Numbered from the stretch's first letter, positions 14,992-23,052 are shown. The stretch: 34,261 nucleotides of DNA from Candidatus Aenigmatarchaeota archaeon (GCA_003555465.1 PWIB01000024.1:1-34261); one strand, 5' to 3'. A program made the numbers and translations. Notes: generated from the letters alone by a model not told the origin.

Positions 14992-15768
14992 TCAGACAGG
15001 AGAGGTCCTTTGGACCCCTGAATTCAAATCTCCTCCGGCCCACCAATCCTTTATCCTTTTTGGATTTCTTGGTTCAATTTTTCTAAGAAATTCCCTTGCT
15101 TCGTCTTTTGTAAGATAGACAAAGTTCATTGTATTATGACCCTCCCTATTGTCTTTATAGTTATAGAAAGTTGGATCGAAATCCAACCTTTCAATTAATT
15201 CTGAAATTTGATTTATCATATCTTTCGACGTACCAAAGAAGGATGCCTTTGGATAATCTTTATAACAATAACCATCAGAATCCAAATATCCTCTAAGAAA
15301 ACTCTTTATGAAGCATTCTTGGTGATCAAGTTCCTTTAATCTTACACTATAAGTCTTCTCATCCTGCCATTCTAAATATTCTGATATGAAATTCCTTATC
15401 CTCTTTGACACATATCTAACTTCTATTAGGTTCGCTTTATTGTATTTAAAAATATTTGGATCCTTATTGAACAGATCAGATAAAATTTCTTTTAGACTTT
15501 CCACATATTTATTCTCATCCCCGGAAAAATACAGCCTTATTCTGTGTCCGCCACATGACTTGTGGTAACTCCCATCACCTGCAAATACACCTAAAAATTC
15601 ACCGATTAATTCTTCACATTTATTTATGGATACTTCTTTGTAAGTCTTTCCAAAATTCTTCTTTATATGATAATAAGCTGTACTCTTACCTACGTTTAAT
15701 TCTTCACATATCTCAGTTAAGGACAAGCCATTTTCTCTGAGCTCAACAACCTTTTCTCCAAGAGACAT
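14992..15768 (-). CDS. HTH-LAGLIDADG homing endonuclease at the tRNA-Pro 3' end
   Basis: 258 residues. The N-terminus (about 5-40) is a helix-turn-helix (ENGLSLTEICEELNVGKSTA). Two LAGLIDADG motifs follow: LIGEFLGVFAGDG (54-66) and IKSFLRGYLDSDG (154-166), each with the catalytic acidic residue, so this is a two-motif monomeric enzyme with an intact frame. The last 17 codons (WWAGGDLNSGVQRTSPV) are read antisense through the 3' part of tRNA-Pro. The gene is much richer in A+T than its neighbours, a sign of recent arrival. It directly follows a 37-codon ORF with no gap. It probably cleaves an intact tRNA-Pro allele to drive copying of the element. Confidence 0.88.
   Translation of the reverse strand: MSLGEKVVELRENGLSLTEICEELNVGKSTAYYHIKKNFGKTYKEVSINKCEELIGEFLGVFAGDGSYHKSCGGHRIRLYFSGDENKYVESLKEILSDLFNKDPNIFKYNKANLIEVRYVSKRIRNFISEYLEWQDEKTYSVRLKELDHQECFIKSFLRGYLDSDGYCYKDYPKASFFGTSKDMINQISELIERLDFDPTFYNYKDNREGHNTMNFVYLTKDEAREFLRKIEPRNPKRIKDWWAGGDLNSGVQRTSPV
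15003..15022 (+). other. T-arm intron of tRNA-Pro (20 nt)
   Basis: Bulge-helix-bulge: central helix CAGG/CCTG, 5' bulge AG|A, 3' bulge AA|T, and inner hairpin GGTCC-TTT-GGACC. Removal joins T-stem AGGAG to the T loop TTCAAAT (position 53/54). It lies in the part of the tRNA that the neighbouring homing-endonuclease frame overlaps. Confidence 0.93.
15035..15056 (+). repeat. Direct repeat copy 1 (within tRNA-Pro 3' end)
   Basis: Begins CCGGCCCACCAATCCTTT and continues ATCC. It is the functional tRNA 3' end plus downstream flank. Confidence 0.85.
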
Positions 15769-15882
15769 CTAATAATCCTCTAAAAGGTCCTCTATCACAT
15801 CGTTTACTTTCCTTCTATCCCCCTCGATTTTCATTTTCATTAATTTTTCCCATACACCCTCCGATACTTTGATGTTTTTCAT
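15769..15882 (-). CDS. Very small antitoxin-like (ribbon-helix-helix/VapB-type) protein
   Basis: 37 residues: MKNIKVSEGVWEKLMKMKIE then GDRRKVNDVIEDLLEDY. The pattern of a beta strand (IKVSEGV), a helix, a basic turn and an acidic second helix is like short archaeal VapB-type or DUF7557-type antitoxins. Its TAG stop is immediately followed by the endonuclease ATG, so the two are one transcript. A TATA-like stretch lies upstream (15890-15910). It may autoregulate the endonuclease; no toxin gene (PIN domain) is present, so an antitoxin role is inference only. Confidence 0.65.
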   Translation of the reverse strand: MKNIKVSEGVWEKLMKMKIEGDRRKVNDVIEDLLEDY

Positions 15883-15934
15883 GTTTATCTTTTTATACTT
15901 CTATCTTTATATGTTTTTTGATCCAGAATCACGG

Positions 15935-15956
15935 CCGGCCCACTATTCCTTTGTCC
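15935..15956 (+). repeat. Direct repeat copy 2 (displaced tRNA 3' end)
   Basis: Begins CCGGCCCACTATTCCTTT and continues GTCC. It differs from copy 1 at three positions. No complete tRNA precedes it; it has only AATCACGG upstream, compatible with the 3' part of a T arm. Confidence 0.8.
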
Positions 15957-15997
15957 GATAAACCTTTGACACGTACCGATTTATCTTCAAGCAAAAC

Positions 15998-16007
15998 CTT
16001 TAAATAA
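15998..16007 (+). promoter_or_regulatory. TATA box of ppdK
   Basis: CTTTAAATAA lies about 30-40 bases upstream of the ATG at 16037, giving a short leader. It is just downstream of the element's right-hand repeat, so the promoter was not disturbed by insertion. Confidence 0.6.
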
Positions 16008-16036
16008 CCGGAAGTGTATTACCAACGCTGGTATCC

Positions 16037-18658
16037 ATGACCAAATATGTATACTCTTTCGACGAAGGCAGCGCGGACATGAAAAACCTCTTAGGTGGAA
16101 AAGGTTCTAATCTAGCTGAAATGACAACAATAGGTCTAAACGTACCTTCTGGCTATACCGTCACGACGGAGGCCTGTGTAGAGTACTTGGATGAGGGAGA
16201 GTTGACGCAGGAAATGGAAAAGCAGATGAAGAAGTATATGAAGAAACTGGAAAAGGAGATGGACCAGGAGTTCGGAGATCCGGAAGATCCTCTACTGGTT
16301 TCTGTACGCTCCGGCGCTGCTGTATCTATGCCTGGTATGATGGATACCATTCTCAACCTGGGACTAAACGATGAAACTGTCGAAGGACTAGTAGAGAAGA
16401 CGGACGAGAGGTTTGCCTACGACAGCTACAGACGTTTCATAAACATGTTTGGTGAGGTAGTGAGAGGAATACCTCACAGAAAGTTCGAGGAGAAGATGGA
16501 CGAAGTCAAGGACAAAAGAAATGCGGACAAGGACGTTGACCTCGGCGCAGAGGGAATGAAGAAAGTCGTTGAAAAGTACAAGGAACTTGTCGATGATATC
16601 CCCTCGGATCCATGGGAGCAGCTCCTCGAGGCCACAAAGGCTGTTTTCGAGTCCTGGGACAATGACAGAGCTATCAGATGGAGGAACATCCAGGGACTTC
16701 CACACGACATGGGAACAGCTGTAAACGTGCAGACCATGGTTTACGGAAATACAGGTAACAACTCCGGTAGTGGCGTCGCGTTCACGAGAAATCCTTCCAC
16801 AGGTGAGAACGAGGTCTATGGTGAATTCTTGAGGAACGCACAAGGAGAAGACGTTGTTGCAGGAATAAGGACGCCTCTTGATATTTCTGAGTTAAGGGAA
16901 ATATGGCCAGATATCTACGAAGAGCTCGAAGAGGTATGCAAGATTCTCGAGGACAAGTACAAGGACATGCAGGACCTCGAGTTTACAGTTGAAGACGGTG
17001 AACTTTACATCCTTCAGACGAGGACAGGCAAGAGAACGCCTAACGCCGCAGTGAAGATAGCACACGACATGTGTGAAGAAGGAATAATCAGCAAGGAAGT
17101 AGCTCTTCTGAGAGTTGAAGGTGAACAGATAGAAAAAATACTACATAAGAGAATAGATCCTGAAGCCGAGCTTGAAGAGATGACTCAGGGTATAAACGCT
17201 TCCCCTGGAGCAGCTTCAGGCAGTGTCGTCTTCGATACGGACGAGGCCGAAAGAAGAGGTGAAGACGGTGAAGATATAGTTCTCGTAAGACCGGAGACTA
17301 CGCCGGAGGACATCCACGGTTTAGCGGCTTCGGAGGGAGTTCTTACAAGCAGAGGAGGAATGACAAGCCATGCAGCCGTTGTCGCAAGAGGCATGGGAAA
17401 GCCCTGTGTCGCAGGAGCCGAGGAGATCGACATAAACCTTGAGGAGGAGTACTTCGAGGTCAACGGAAAAAGGATAGAAAAGGACGATGTAATCACAATA
17501 GACGGAACTACAGGTGACGTAATAGAAGGCGAAGCACCGTTGATAGAACCCGAGTTCACCGAAGAGTTCGAGAAGCTCCTTCAATGGGCCGACGATATAA
17601 GAAAGATGGGCGTCAGAGCTAATGCTGATACACCCGAAGATACAAAGCAAGCGATAGAGTTCGGTGCTGAAGGTATCGGTCTCTGCAGGACGGAACACAT
17701 GTTCTTCGAGCCTGAAAGACTCGAGGTCATGCAGGAGCTGATAATCTCCGAGGAGAAAGAAGAAAGACAAAGAGCTTTGGACAAGCTTATGCCTATGCAG
17801 AAGGAGGACTTCAAGGGACTGTTTGAAGCGATAGAAGGAAGACCTCTTATAATCAGACTTCTGGATCCACCTCTGCATGAGTTTGCTCCAACTGAGGAAG
17901 GAAGACAGAAAGAACTGGCGCAGAAGCTCGACATAACCAAGGAAGAGATAGAGGCGAAGGTCGAGAGGCTTGAAGAGGAGAATCCGATGCTTGGTCACAG
18001 AGGATGTCGTCTCGGAATAACCTTCCCTGAAATCTACAGGATGCAGGTCCGTGCTATCCTTGAAGCAGCTTCAGAGGTCAAGGAGGAAGGTCAGGAAGTG
18101 AAGCCTAAGATAATGGTTCCGCTTATAGGAAACGTAAAGGAGCTGGAGAACGTCAAGGAGCAAGTTGTAAAGGAAGTAGAAGAGGAAATCTTTGAAACCA
18201 AGGAAGGGGTGGACTACGAGGTCGGTACGATGATAGAGATTCCAAGGGCTGCTGTCACAGCAGACAAAATTGCAGAAGAAGCGGAGTTCTTTTCCTTCGG
18301 AACCAACGACCTGACTCAGATGGGCCTAGGATTCAGCAGAGACGACGCAGGAACCTTCATTCCGAACTACATAGATCAGGGAATATTCGAGGAGGATCCG
18401 TTCCAGGTGCTCGACCAGGACGGAATAGGTCAGTTTGTAGAAATGGCCACGGAAAGAGGAAGGAGTACGAAGGAAGATTTATCCGTAGGAATCTGTGGTG
18501 AACACGGCGGTGAGCCTTCCTCGGTCAAGTTCTGCTACAAAGCCGGCCTTGACTACGTCAGCTGCTCACCGTACAGAGTTCCAGTGGCACGTATAGCTGC
18601 AGCGCAGGTAGTCATTGAAGAAGAAATGGACGTGGACGAAGGAGTCGAGGGCTACTAA
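16037..18658 (+). CDS. ppdK: Pyruvate, phosphate dikinase
   Basis: Interconverts pyruvate, ATP and phosphate with PEP, AMP and pyrophosphate; in archaea it can act in glycolysis or gluconeogenesis. 873 residues, the usual full length. N-terminal ATP-grasp region (GGKGSNLAEMT, then VSVRSGAAVSMPGMMDTILN), the swivelling phosphohistidine domain with TSRGGMTSHAAVVARG (phosphorylated His445), and the C-terminal PEP-binding barrel with GICGEHGGEP (catalytic Cys820) and SCSPYRVPVAR. All key residues are present. Monocistronic, with a TATA box just upstream. Confidence 0.97.
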   Translation: MTKYVYSFDEGSADMKNLLGGKGSNLAEMTTIGLNVPSGYTVTTEACVEYLDEGELTQEMEKQMKKYMKKLEKEMDQEFGDPEDPLLVSVRSGAAVSMPGMMDTILNLGLNDETVEGLVEKTDERFAYDSYRRFINMFGEVVRGIPHRKFEEKMDEVKDKRNADKDVDLGAEGMKKVVEKYKELVDDIPSDPWEQLLEATKAVFESWDNDRAIRWRNIQGLPHDMGTAVNVQTMVYGNTGNNSGSGVAFTRNPSTGENEVYGEFLRNAQGEDVVAGIRTPLDISELREIWPDIYEELEEVCKILEDKYKDMQDLEFTVEDGELYILQTRTGKRTPNAAVKIAHDMCEEGIISKEVALLRVEGEQIEKILHKRIDPEAELEEMTQGINASPGAASGSVVFDTDEAERRGEDGEDIVLVRPETTPEDIHGLAASEGVLTSRGGMTSHAAVVARGMGKPCVAGAEEIDINLEEEYFEVNGKRIEKDDVITIDGTTGDVIEGEAPLIEPEFTEEFEKLLQWADDIRKMGVRANADTPEDTKQAIEFGAEGIGLCRTEHMFFEPERLEVMQELIISEEKEERQRALDKLMPMQKEDFKGLFEAIEGRPLIIRLLDPPLHEFAPTEEGRQKELAQKLDITKEEIEAKVERLEEENPMLGHRGCRLGITFPEIYRMQVRAILEAASEVKEEGQEVKPKIMVPLIGNVKELENVKEQVVKEVEEEIFETKEGVDYEVGTMIEIPRAAVTADKIAEEAEFFSFGTNDLTQMGLGFSRDDAGTFIPNYIDQGIFEEDPFQVLDQDGIGQFVEMATERGRSTKEDLSVGICGEHGGEPSSVKFCYKAGLDYVSCSPYRVPVARIAAAQVVIEEEMDVDEGVEGY

Positions 18659-18733
18659 CCCCACATCCTTTCTTTTATTATTTCTCAGTAGCTTCTTCAG
18701 TATTAAATATTTTGAAATAAAATCTTTCAAAGC

Positions 18734-21412
18734 ATGAAACTTAAGATTATAGCTCTGTTGGTTTTGGCACTCTTCTTCCTAGTTCCACAGGCAGCGGAGA
18801 TATGGGTAGACTACCTGTGGTTTGAGTCGCTTGGATACCTTTCCGTGTTTACAACGATAATATCGACAAGGATAGCACTGGCTGCAGGAAGCCTAATATT
18901 TACTTCTCTCTTTATATGGCTCAATCTCAGGGCTGCAGGCAAAAGCATAAACCTAGAAGAGCTAAGGTTGAAGGCAAGGGTAAAGGGCTTCGAAGTTTTC
19001 GGGGCTGCATCCATACTCGTAGGAGTTATAGCTGCCTTCGTCTGCTCGGCATTCTACATGACCGTACTCAAGTTCTTCAACTACACGTCCTTTGGCACAC
19101 AGGAAGCGGTTTTCGGTAACGACATCTCCTTTTACTTTTTCCGTCTCCCCTTCTGGAACCTGACGTTAGGTTACTTCTTGGCACTGGTTGGTGTGACTAT
19201 AGGAATCGTTGGTGCCTTCTACTACTTAGCTGTAATCAAGAAGAAAGAAGCCGAAGAGGAGTTTGGAGATATCTTAAAGGGTGCGAAGAAACACCTTTAT
19301 CCACTTGGAGGAACCTTCTTTATTCTTCTGGGTGCAAGAGTGTTCCTGGCCCGTTATTCAGTACTTTACTCGGACATGGGTGCGGTCTTCGGTGCTGGAT
19401 ACGTGGACGTCAATGTTCTGTTGCCCGTTATAACCATAGCTTCCGTTGTTTGTTTAGCCGTAGGTGGACTGTTCTTTGCTAACCTAAAACTCGACAACTT
19501 CAGATATCCTGCCTACGGCCTGGCAGCACTTCTCCTTCTACTGGTTTTGGGCGGAATTGGCTCCGCATTAGTCCAGTCCTACTACGTGGAGCCAAATGAG
19601 TTTAACCTAGAGGAGGAATATCTGGAGAGGAATATAGAACATACCAGGCAGGCATACGGTTTGGAAAACATGGAGGTGGTCGACTTTGAACCAACCTACG
19701 ATCTGACTGCAGAGGATCTCGAGGAGAAAAGCCAGACCATGGACAACATAAGGTTGTGGGACTACCGCGTTCTACAGGATACTTACTCAAGTACACAGGA
19801 ACTCAGAACTTATTACGAGTTCGAGGACGTAGACGTAGATCGGTACAGGTTTAACGACGACAAAAAGCAGGTGATGCTTTCTCTGAGGGAGATGGACGTC
19901 GACCGTTTACCACAGAGGGCGCAGTCCTGGGTCAACAGGCATCTGGTATATACTCATGGAACAGGAGCTGTGATGTCCCCTGTAAGGGAGGTCCAAAGAG
20001 GACAGCCTCAGTTCTGGCTAAAGGACATACCGACACGGGTCACAGAGGAAGTTCCAAATCCCGAACCCATAGAGGTGGAAAATCCTGATATCTATTTCGG
20101 CGAAGCCACGGACAACTTTGTGGTAGTTGATACAGAGATGGAGGAGTTTGATTACCCGGCCGGCGACGAAAACGTATACACTACATACGATGGAGATGCA
20201 GGAGTCGAACTGAGCTTTGTGGACAGGCTTGCCTTTGCAATAAGTCTCGGCGACTTCCGTCTTCTTGTCTCCGACGCTCTTAAACCGGAATCAAAGATAA
20301 TGATAAGGAGAAACATCCACGAAAGGGCCAGAGAGATAGCTCCGTTTCTCCAGTACGATCAGGATCCCTACCCTGTTGTCAACGACGGGAGGATATTCTG
20401 GATCTACGACTCGTACACAACCTCCGGTGCGTATCCCTACTCCGAAAGGCTCAACGGTATAAACTACATACGTAATTCCGTAAAGCTGACAGTAGACGCT
20501 TACAACGGAAACGTGGACTACCATATTGTAGAGGAGGACCCGCTTGTCGAGACCTATCAGAATATATTCCCCGACCTCTTCAGGGATCAGGAAGAGATGG
20601 ACGAAGGTCTACAGGAACATATAAGGTATCCTGAAGACTTGTTCAGCGTCCAGGCGGAGGTGTTGACCACTTACCATATGACGAACCCACGGGTCTTTTA
20701 CAACCGCGAGGACCAGTGGGAGATTCCAAGGGAAAGCTACAGAGGAAGGACACAAGAGATGGAGCCGTACTACGTGACCCTCGAACTTCCGGAGCAGGAC
20801 GAAACCCAGTTCACGCTTATGCTTCCATTCACGCCCGAGGACAGGCCAAACATGGTTGCGTGGCTAGGAGCAAAGAGCGACGAGCCAAGCTATGGAGAAA
20901 CGATACTTTACAGGTTTACGAAGGAGGAACTCATCTACGGGCCGAGCCAGATCGAAGCAAGGATAGATCAGGACGCCGAAATTTCCGAGCGTCTGACCTT
21001 ATGGGATCAGAGAGGAAGTGAAGTCATAAGAGGAAATTTACTTGTTATTCCCATCAAAAACTCCGTACTATACGTGGAGCCAGTCTTCCTCGAAGGTCAT
21101 GAGGAAGCGATACCTGAACTGAGGAGAGTAATAGTCGCCTACGAGGACGAGATAAGCATGCAGCCCACCCTTGAGCAGGCCCTTGTTGAAATATTCGGCG
21201 AGTACGAAGGTATAGAGGATGTCCCCGAGGTGCCTGTGGACCCGGAAGATCCGGACGAAGTGATTGAGGACCCGTTGGTGGACGCGGAGCTTCTGGAAAG
21301 GGCGAGGGAGCATTATGAGAAGGCACAGGAGTATCTCAGGCAAGGAGAACTAGGTAAGTATCAGGAGGAAGTGGAAAAGTTAGGTGAAGTACTGGAGGAT
21401 ATGGACCTGTAA
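18734..21412 (+). CDS. UPF0182 (COG1615) family large membrane protein
   Basis: 892 residues. About seven membrane helices lie in the first 290 residues (MKLKIIALLVLALFFLVPQA at the start), followed by a large extracytoplasmic domain containing characteristic segments such as RNSVKLTVDAYNG and TLMLPFTPEDRPNMVAWLG, and LPEQDET. A C-terminal acidic, Pro-rich linker (about 825-850) leads to a helical tail (LLERAREHYEKAQEYLRQGE). Function unknown in any organism to my knowledge. Its TATA-like AGTATTAAATATT is close upstream, so the mRNA is probably leaderless. The family is patchy in archaea, so horizontal acquisition is possible. Confidence 0.93.
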   Translation: MKLKIIALLVLALFFLVPQAAEIWVDYLWFESLGYLSVFTTIISTRIALAAGSLIFTSLFIWLNLRAAGKSINLEELRLKARVKGFEVFGAASILVGVIAAFVCSAFYMTVLKFFNYTSFGTQEAVFGNDISFYFFRLPFWNLTLGYFLALVGVTIGIVGAFYYLAVIKKKEAEEEFGDILKGAKKHLYPLGGTFFILLGARVFLARYSVLYSDMGAVFGAGYVDVNVLLPVITIASVVCLAVGGLFFANLKLDNFRYPAYGLAALLLLLVLGGIGSALVQSYYVEPNEFNLEEEYLERNIEHTRQAYGLENMEVVDFEPTYDLTAEDLEEKSQTMDNIRLWDYRVLQDTYSSTQELRTYYEFEDVDVDRYRFNDDKKQVMLSLREMDVDRLPQRAQSWVNRHLVYTHGTGAVMSPVREVQRGQPQFWLKDIPTRVTEEVPNPEPIEVENPDIYFGEATDNFVVVDTEMEEFDYPAGDENVYTTYDGDAGVELSFVDRLAFAISLGDFRLLVSDALKPESKIMIRRNIHERAREIAPFLQYDQDPYPVVNDGRIFWIYDSYTTSGAYPYSERLNGINYIRNSVKLTVDAYNGNVDYHIVEEDPLVETYQNIFPDLFRDQEEMDEGLQEHIRYPEDLFSVQAEVLTTYHMTNPRVFYNREDQWEIPRESYRGRTQEMEPYYVTLELPEQDETQFTLMLPFTPEDRPNMVAWLGAKSDEPSYGETILYRFTKEELIYGPSQIEARIDQDAEISERLTLWDQRGSEVIRGNLLVIPIKNSVLYVEPVFLEGHEEAIPELRRVIVAYEDEISMQPTLEQALVEIFGEYEGIEDVPEVPVDPEDPDEVIEDPLVDAELLERAREHYEKAQEYLRQGELGKYQEEVEKLGEVLEDMDL

Positions 21413-21543
21413 AAGATTTATAAATATTAGGAGAAAAGAATAGGTTCAGTGGTTGTTATGGTAGGTGGACACGTTCCACGTCTGTAAGACAAATCTTCTT
21501 TTAAATCCTTCCAGACAAAAAACTAACTTATTCACTGGTAATC
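21413..21543 (+). promoter_or_regulatory. Two-promoter intergenic region before proS with a 9-codon ORF
   Basis: A TATA-like ATTTATAAATATT near 21416-21427 precedes a short ORF MVGGHVPRL (ATG 21458, TAA 21485-21487). A second TATA-like CTTTTAAATCC (21498-21508) lies about 40 bases before the proS ATG. The mini-ORF has one Pro codon; whether it is translated is unknown. Confidence 0.4.
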
Positions 21544-22980
21544 ATGTCTGAAGAGCTTGGTATAACTACAAAGAAAGAAGAGGATATAGGCGAGTGGTAC
21601 AGAGAGGTCATAACGAAGTCAGGCATGGCGGACTACACCTCTGTCAGCGGCTGCATAGTCTTCAGACCACTTTCTTACAAAATATGGAATAAAGTCAAGG
21701 AAGAGGTTGACAGAAGATTCAAAGATATCGGCATAGAGAACGCTTATTTTCCCCTTTTTATCCCCGAGAAACTCTTGGAGAAGGAAGCGGAGCACTTTGA
21801 GGGTTTTAGTCCAGAGGTCGCATGGGTTACAAGAGCCGGAAGCTCAGAGCTGGACGAGAACCTGGCAGTAAGACCGACCTCAGAAGCGATAATGTACGAA
21901 TCCTACAAGGACTGGATAAGATCCTGGAGAGACCTTCCTCATAGGATGAACCAGTGGAACAACGTCGTGAGGTGGGAGTTCAAACACGCCACGCCCTTTC
22001 TGAGGACGCGCGAGTTCCTATGGAACGAAGGTCATAACGCCTATGCCTCAGAGGAGGCGGCATTAGAGGACAGGGACAAGGTTCTGGACGCCTACCAGGA
22101 AGTATGTGAAGACTACATGGCTATACCCTGTGTACGCGGAAGAAAGACAGAGAGGGAGAAGTTTGCAGGTGCTGTAGATACATATTCCTTGGAGCACCTG
22201 CTTCCCGATGGGCAGGCTATACAGGGACCTGACTACCATTACGACGGGATCAACTTCGCAGAAGCCTTTGATATAAAATATACGGACGAGGACGGCGAAG
22301 AAAAGTACGTTCATCAGTCTACCTACGCTATAACCACGAGAGAACTGGGTGTAATGGTTCTCATGCACTCAGACGATAAAGGCCTTGTACTACCTCCCAA
22401 GTTGGCGCCTACAAAGACAGTGATAGTACCTATTTACCACGAGGAGGAGGAGAAGAAGGAAGTTTTAGGCATGGTTGAAGAGCTGGAAGGTAAGCTGGAG
22501 AAATGTAAAGTGGATGACAGAGACCACAAAACGCCTGGCTGGAAGTTCAACGAATGGGAGGTCAAAGGAGTACCACTTAGGATAGAGATAGGAAGCAACG
22601 AAGTTGAAGAAGAGGAGGTCACGATAGTGAGACGTGATACAGGCGAAAGAACCAATGCAGACGTTGGAAATATAGACGAGGTAGTTGCAGAAGAGCTCGA
22701 AGAGATGCAGAAGAGGCTTTACAAAAAAGCTAAGGATTACATGGAGGAAAACATACGCGAAACTGAGGACTACGACGAGCTTAAGGAAATAATAGAGGAA
22801 AAAGGCGGCTTTGTGAAGGCTCCGTGGTGCGGTAAGGATCTATGCGAGGAGATCGTAAAGGACGAAACCACAGCGAAGATAACCAATATACCGTTCCGGT
22901 ACGAAAAGCCCGAAGGAAGGAAGTGTGTCAGATGCGGCGAAGAAGCGGAGCACTGGGTGCATTTTGCAAAATCAAGGTGA
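21544..22980 (+). CDS. proS: Prolyl-tRNA synthetase, archaeal/eukaryotic type
   Basis: Class II synthetase charging tRNA-Pro, whose intron-containing gene is 6.5 kb away. 478 residues, with motif 2 VVRWEFKHATPFLRTREF, the GLVLPPKLAP anticodon-domain junction, and a C-terminal zinc-binding-like region (CGKDLCEE and CVRCGEEAEHW) ending in the usual aromatic-rich tail. The usual GTSHxLGxNFA proline-binding segment reads GPDYHYDGINFA, and the following TTSWGLSWRFIG equivalent reads QSTYAITTRELG, so this is a divergent subgroup. The enzyme assignment is otherwise clear. Confidence 0.95.
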   Translation: MSEELGITTKKEEDIGEWYREVITKSGMADYTSVSGCIVFRPLSYKIWNKVKEEVDRRFKDIGIENAYFPLFIPEKLLEKEAEHFEGFSPEVAWVTRAGSSELDENLAVRPTSEAIMYESYKDWIRSWRDLPHRMNQWNNVVRWEFKHATPFLRTREFLWNEGHNAYASEEAALEDRDKVLDAYQEVCEDYMAIPCVRGRKTEREKFAGAVDTYSLEHLLPDGQAIQGPDYHYDGINFAEAFDIKYTDEDGEEKYVHQSTYAITTRELGVMVLMHSDDKGLVLPPKLAPTKTVIVPIYHEEEEKKEVLGMVEELEGKLEKCKVDDRDHKTPGWKFNEWEVKGVPLRIEIGSNEVEEEEVTIVRRDTGERTNADVGNIDEVVAEELEEMQKRLYKKAKDYMEENIRETEDYDELKEIIEEKGGFVKAPWCGKDLCEEIVKDETTAKITNIPFRYEKPEGRKCVRCGEEAEHWVHFAKSR

Positions 22981-22988
22981 AGGATAAA

Positions 22989-23000
22989 CTTTAAATACTT
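22989..23000 (+). promoter_or_regulatory. TATA box of psmB
   Basis: CTTTAAATACTT, about 55-60 bases before the psmB ATG. A GGGGGT ribosome-binding site lies just upstream of the ATG, consistent with a leadered mRNA. Confidence 0.6.
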
Positions 23001-23052
23001 TTATTATAAAAGGAAATATGATTCTTCTGAGTTATCTCAGGGGGTTTCTAAT

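Larger units (their letters stand above)
14901..15042 (+). tRNA. tRNA-Pro (anticodon TGG) with two non-canonical introns
   Basis: Acceptor GGGCCGG/CCGGCCC with discriminator A and encoded CCA (15043-15045). The anticodon stem GGGGC/GCCTC holds loop TTTGGGA, anticodon TGG at 14984-14986. The D arm becomes regular only if 14918-14964 is removed, and the T arm (AGGAG, TTCAAAT, CTCCT) only if 15003-15022 is removed. The spliced product is 75 nt, as expected. Both introns show perfect bulge-helix-bulge motifs whose predicted cut sites agree with the tRNA fold. There is no intron at the usual 37/38 position. Confidence 0.95.
15035..15956. mobile_element. Putative 900-bp tRNA-targeting element bounded by direct repeats
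   Basis: The sequence 15035-15056 (tRNA-Pro acceptor 3' strand, discriminator, CCA and flank) recurs at 15935-15956 with 19 of 22 bases identical and a spacing of exactly 900. The second copy is preceded by AATCACGG, which looks like the end of a T loop and T stem (CACGG) of a different tRNA-Pro 3' end. Between the repeats are the endonuclease and the 37-codon ORF, all AT-rich. This is the layout expected if an element inserted at a tRNA 3' end, supplied a replacement end, and left the old one displaced. Confidence 0.75.

Noticed and set aside
17321-17998. Minus-strand 225-codon ORF inside ppdK
   Set aside because: Shadow frame of a confidently identified gene; composition is that of antisense translation.
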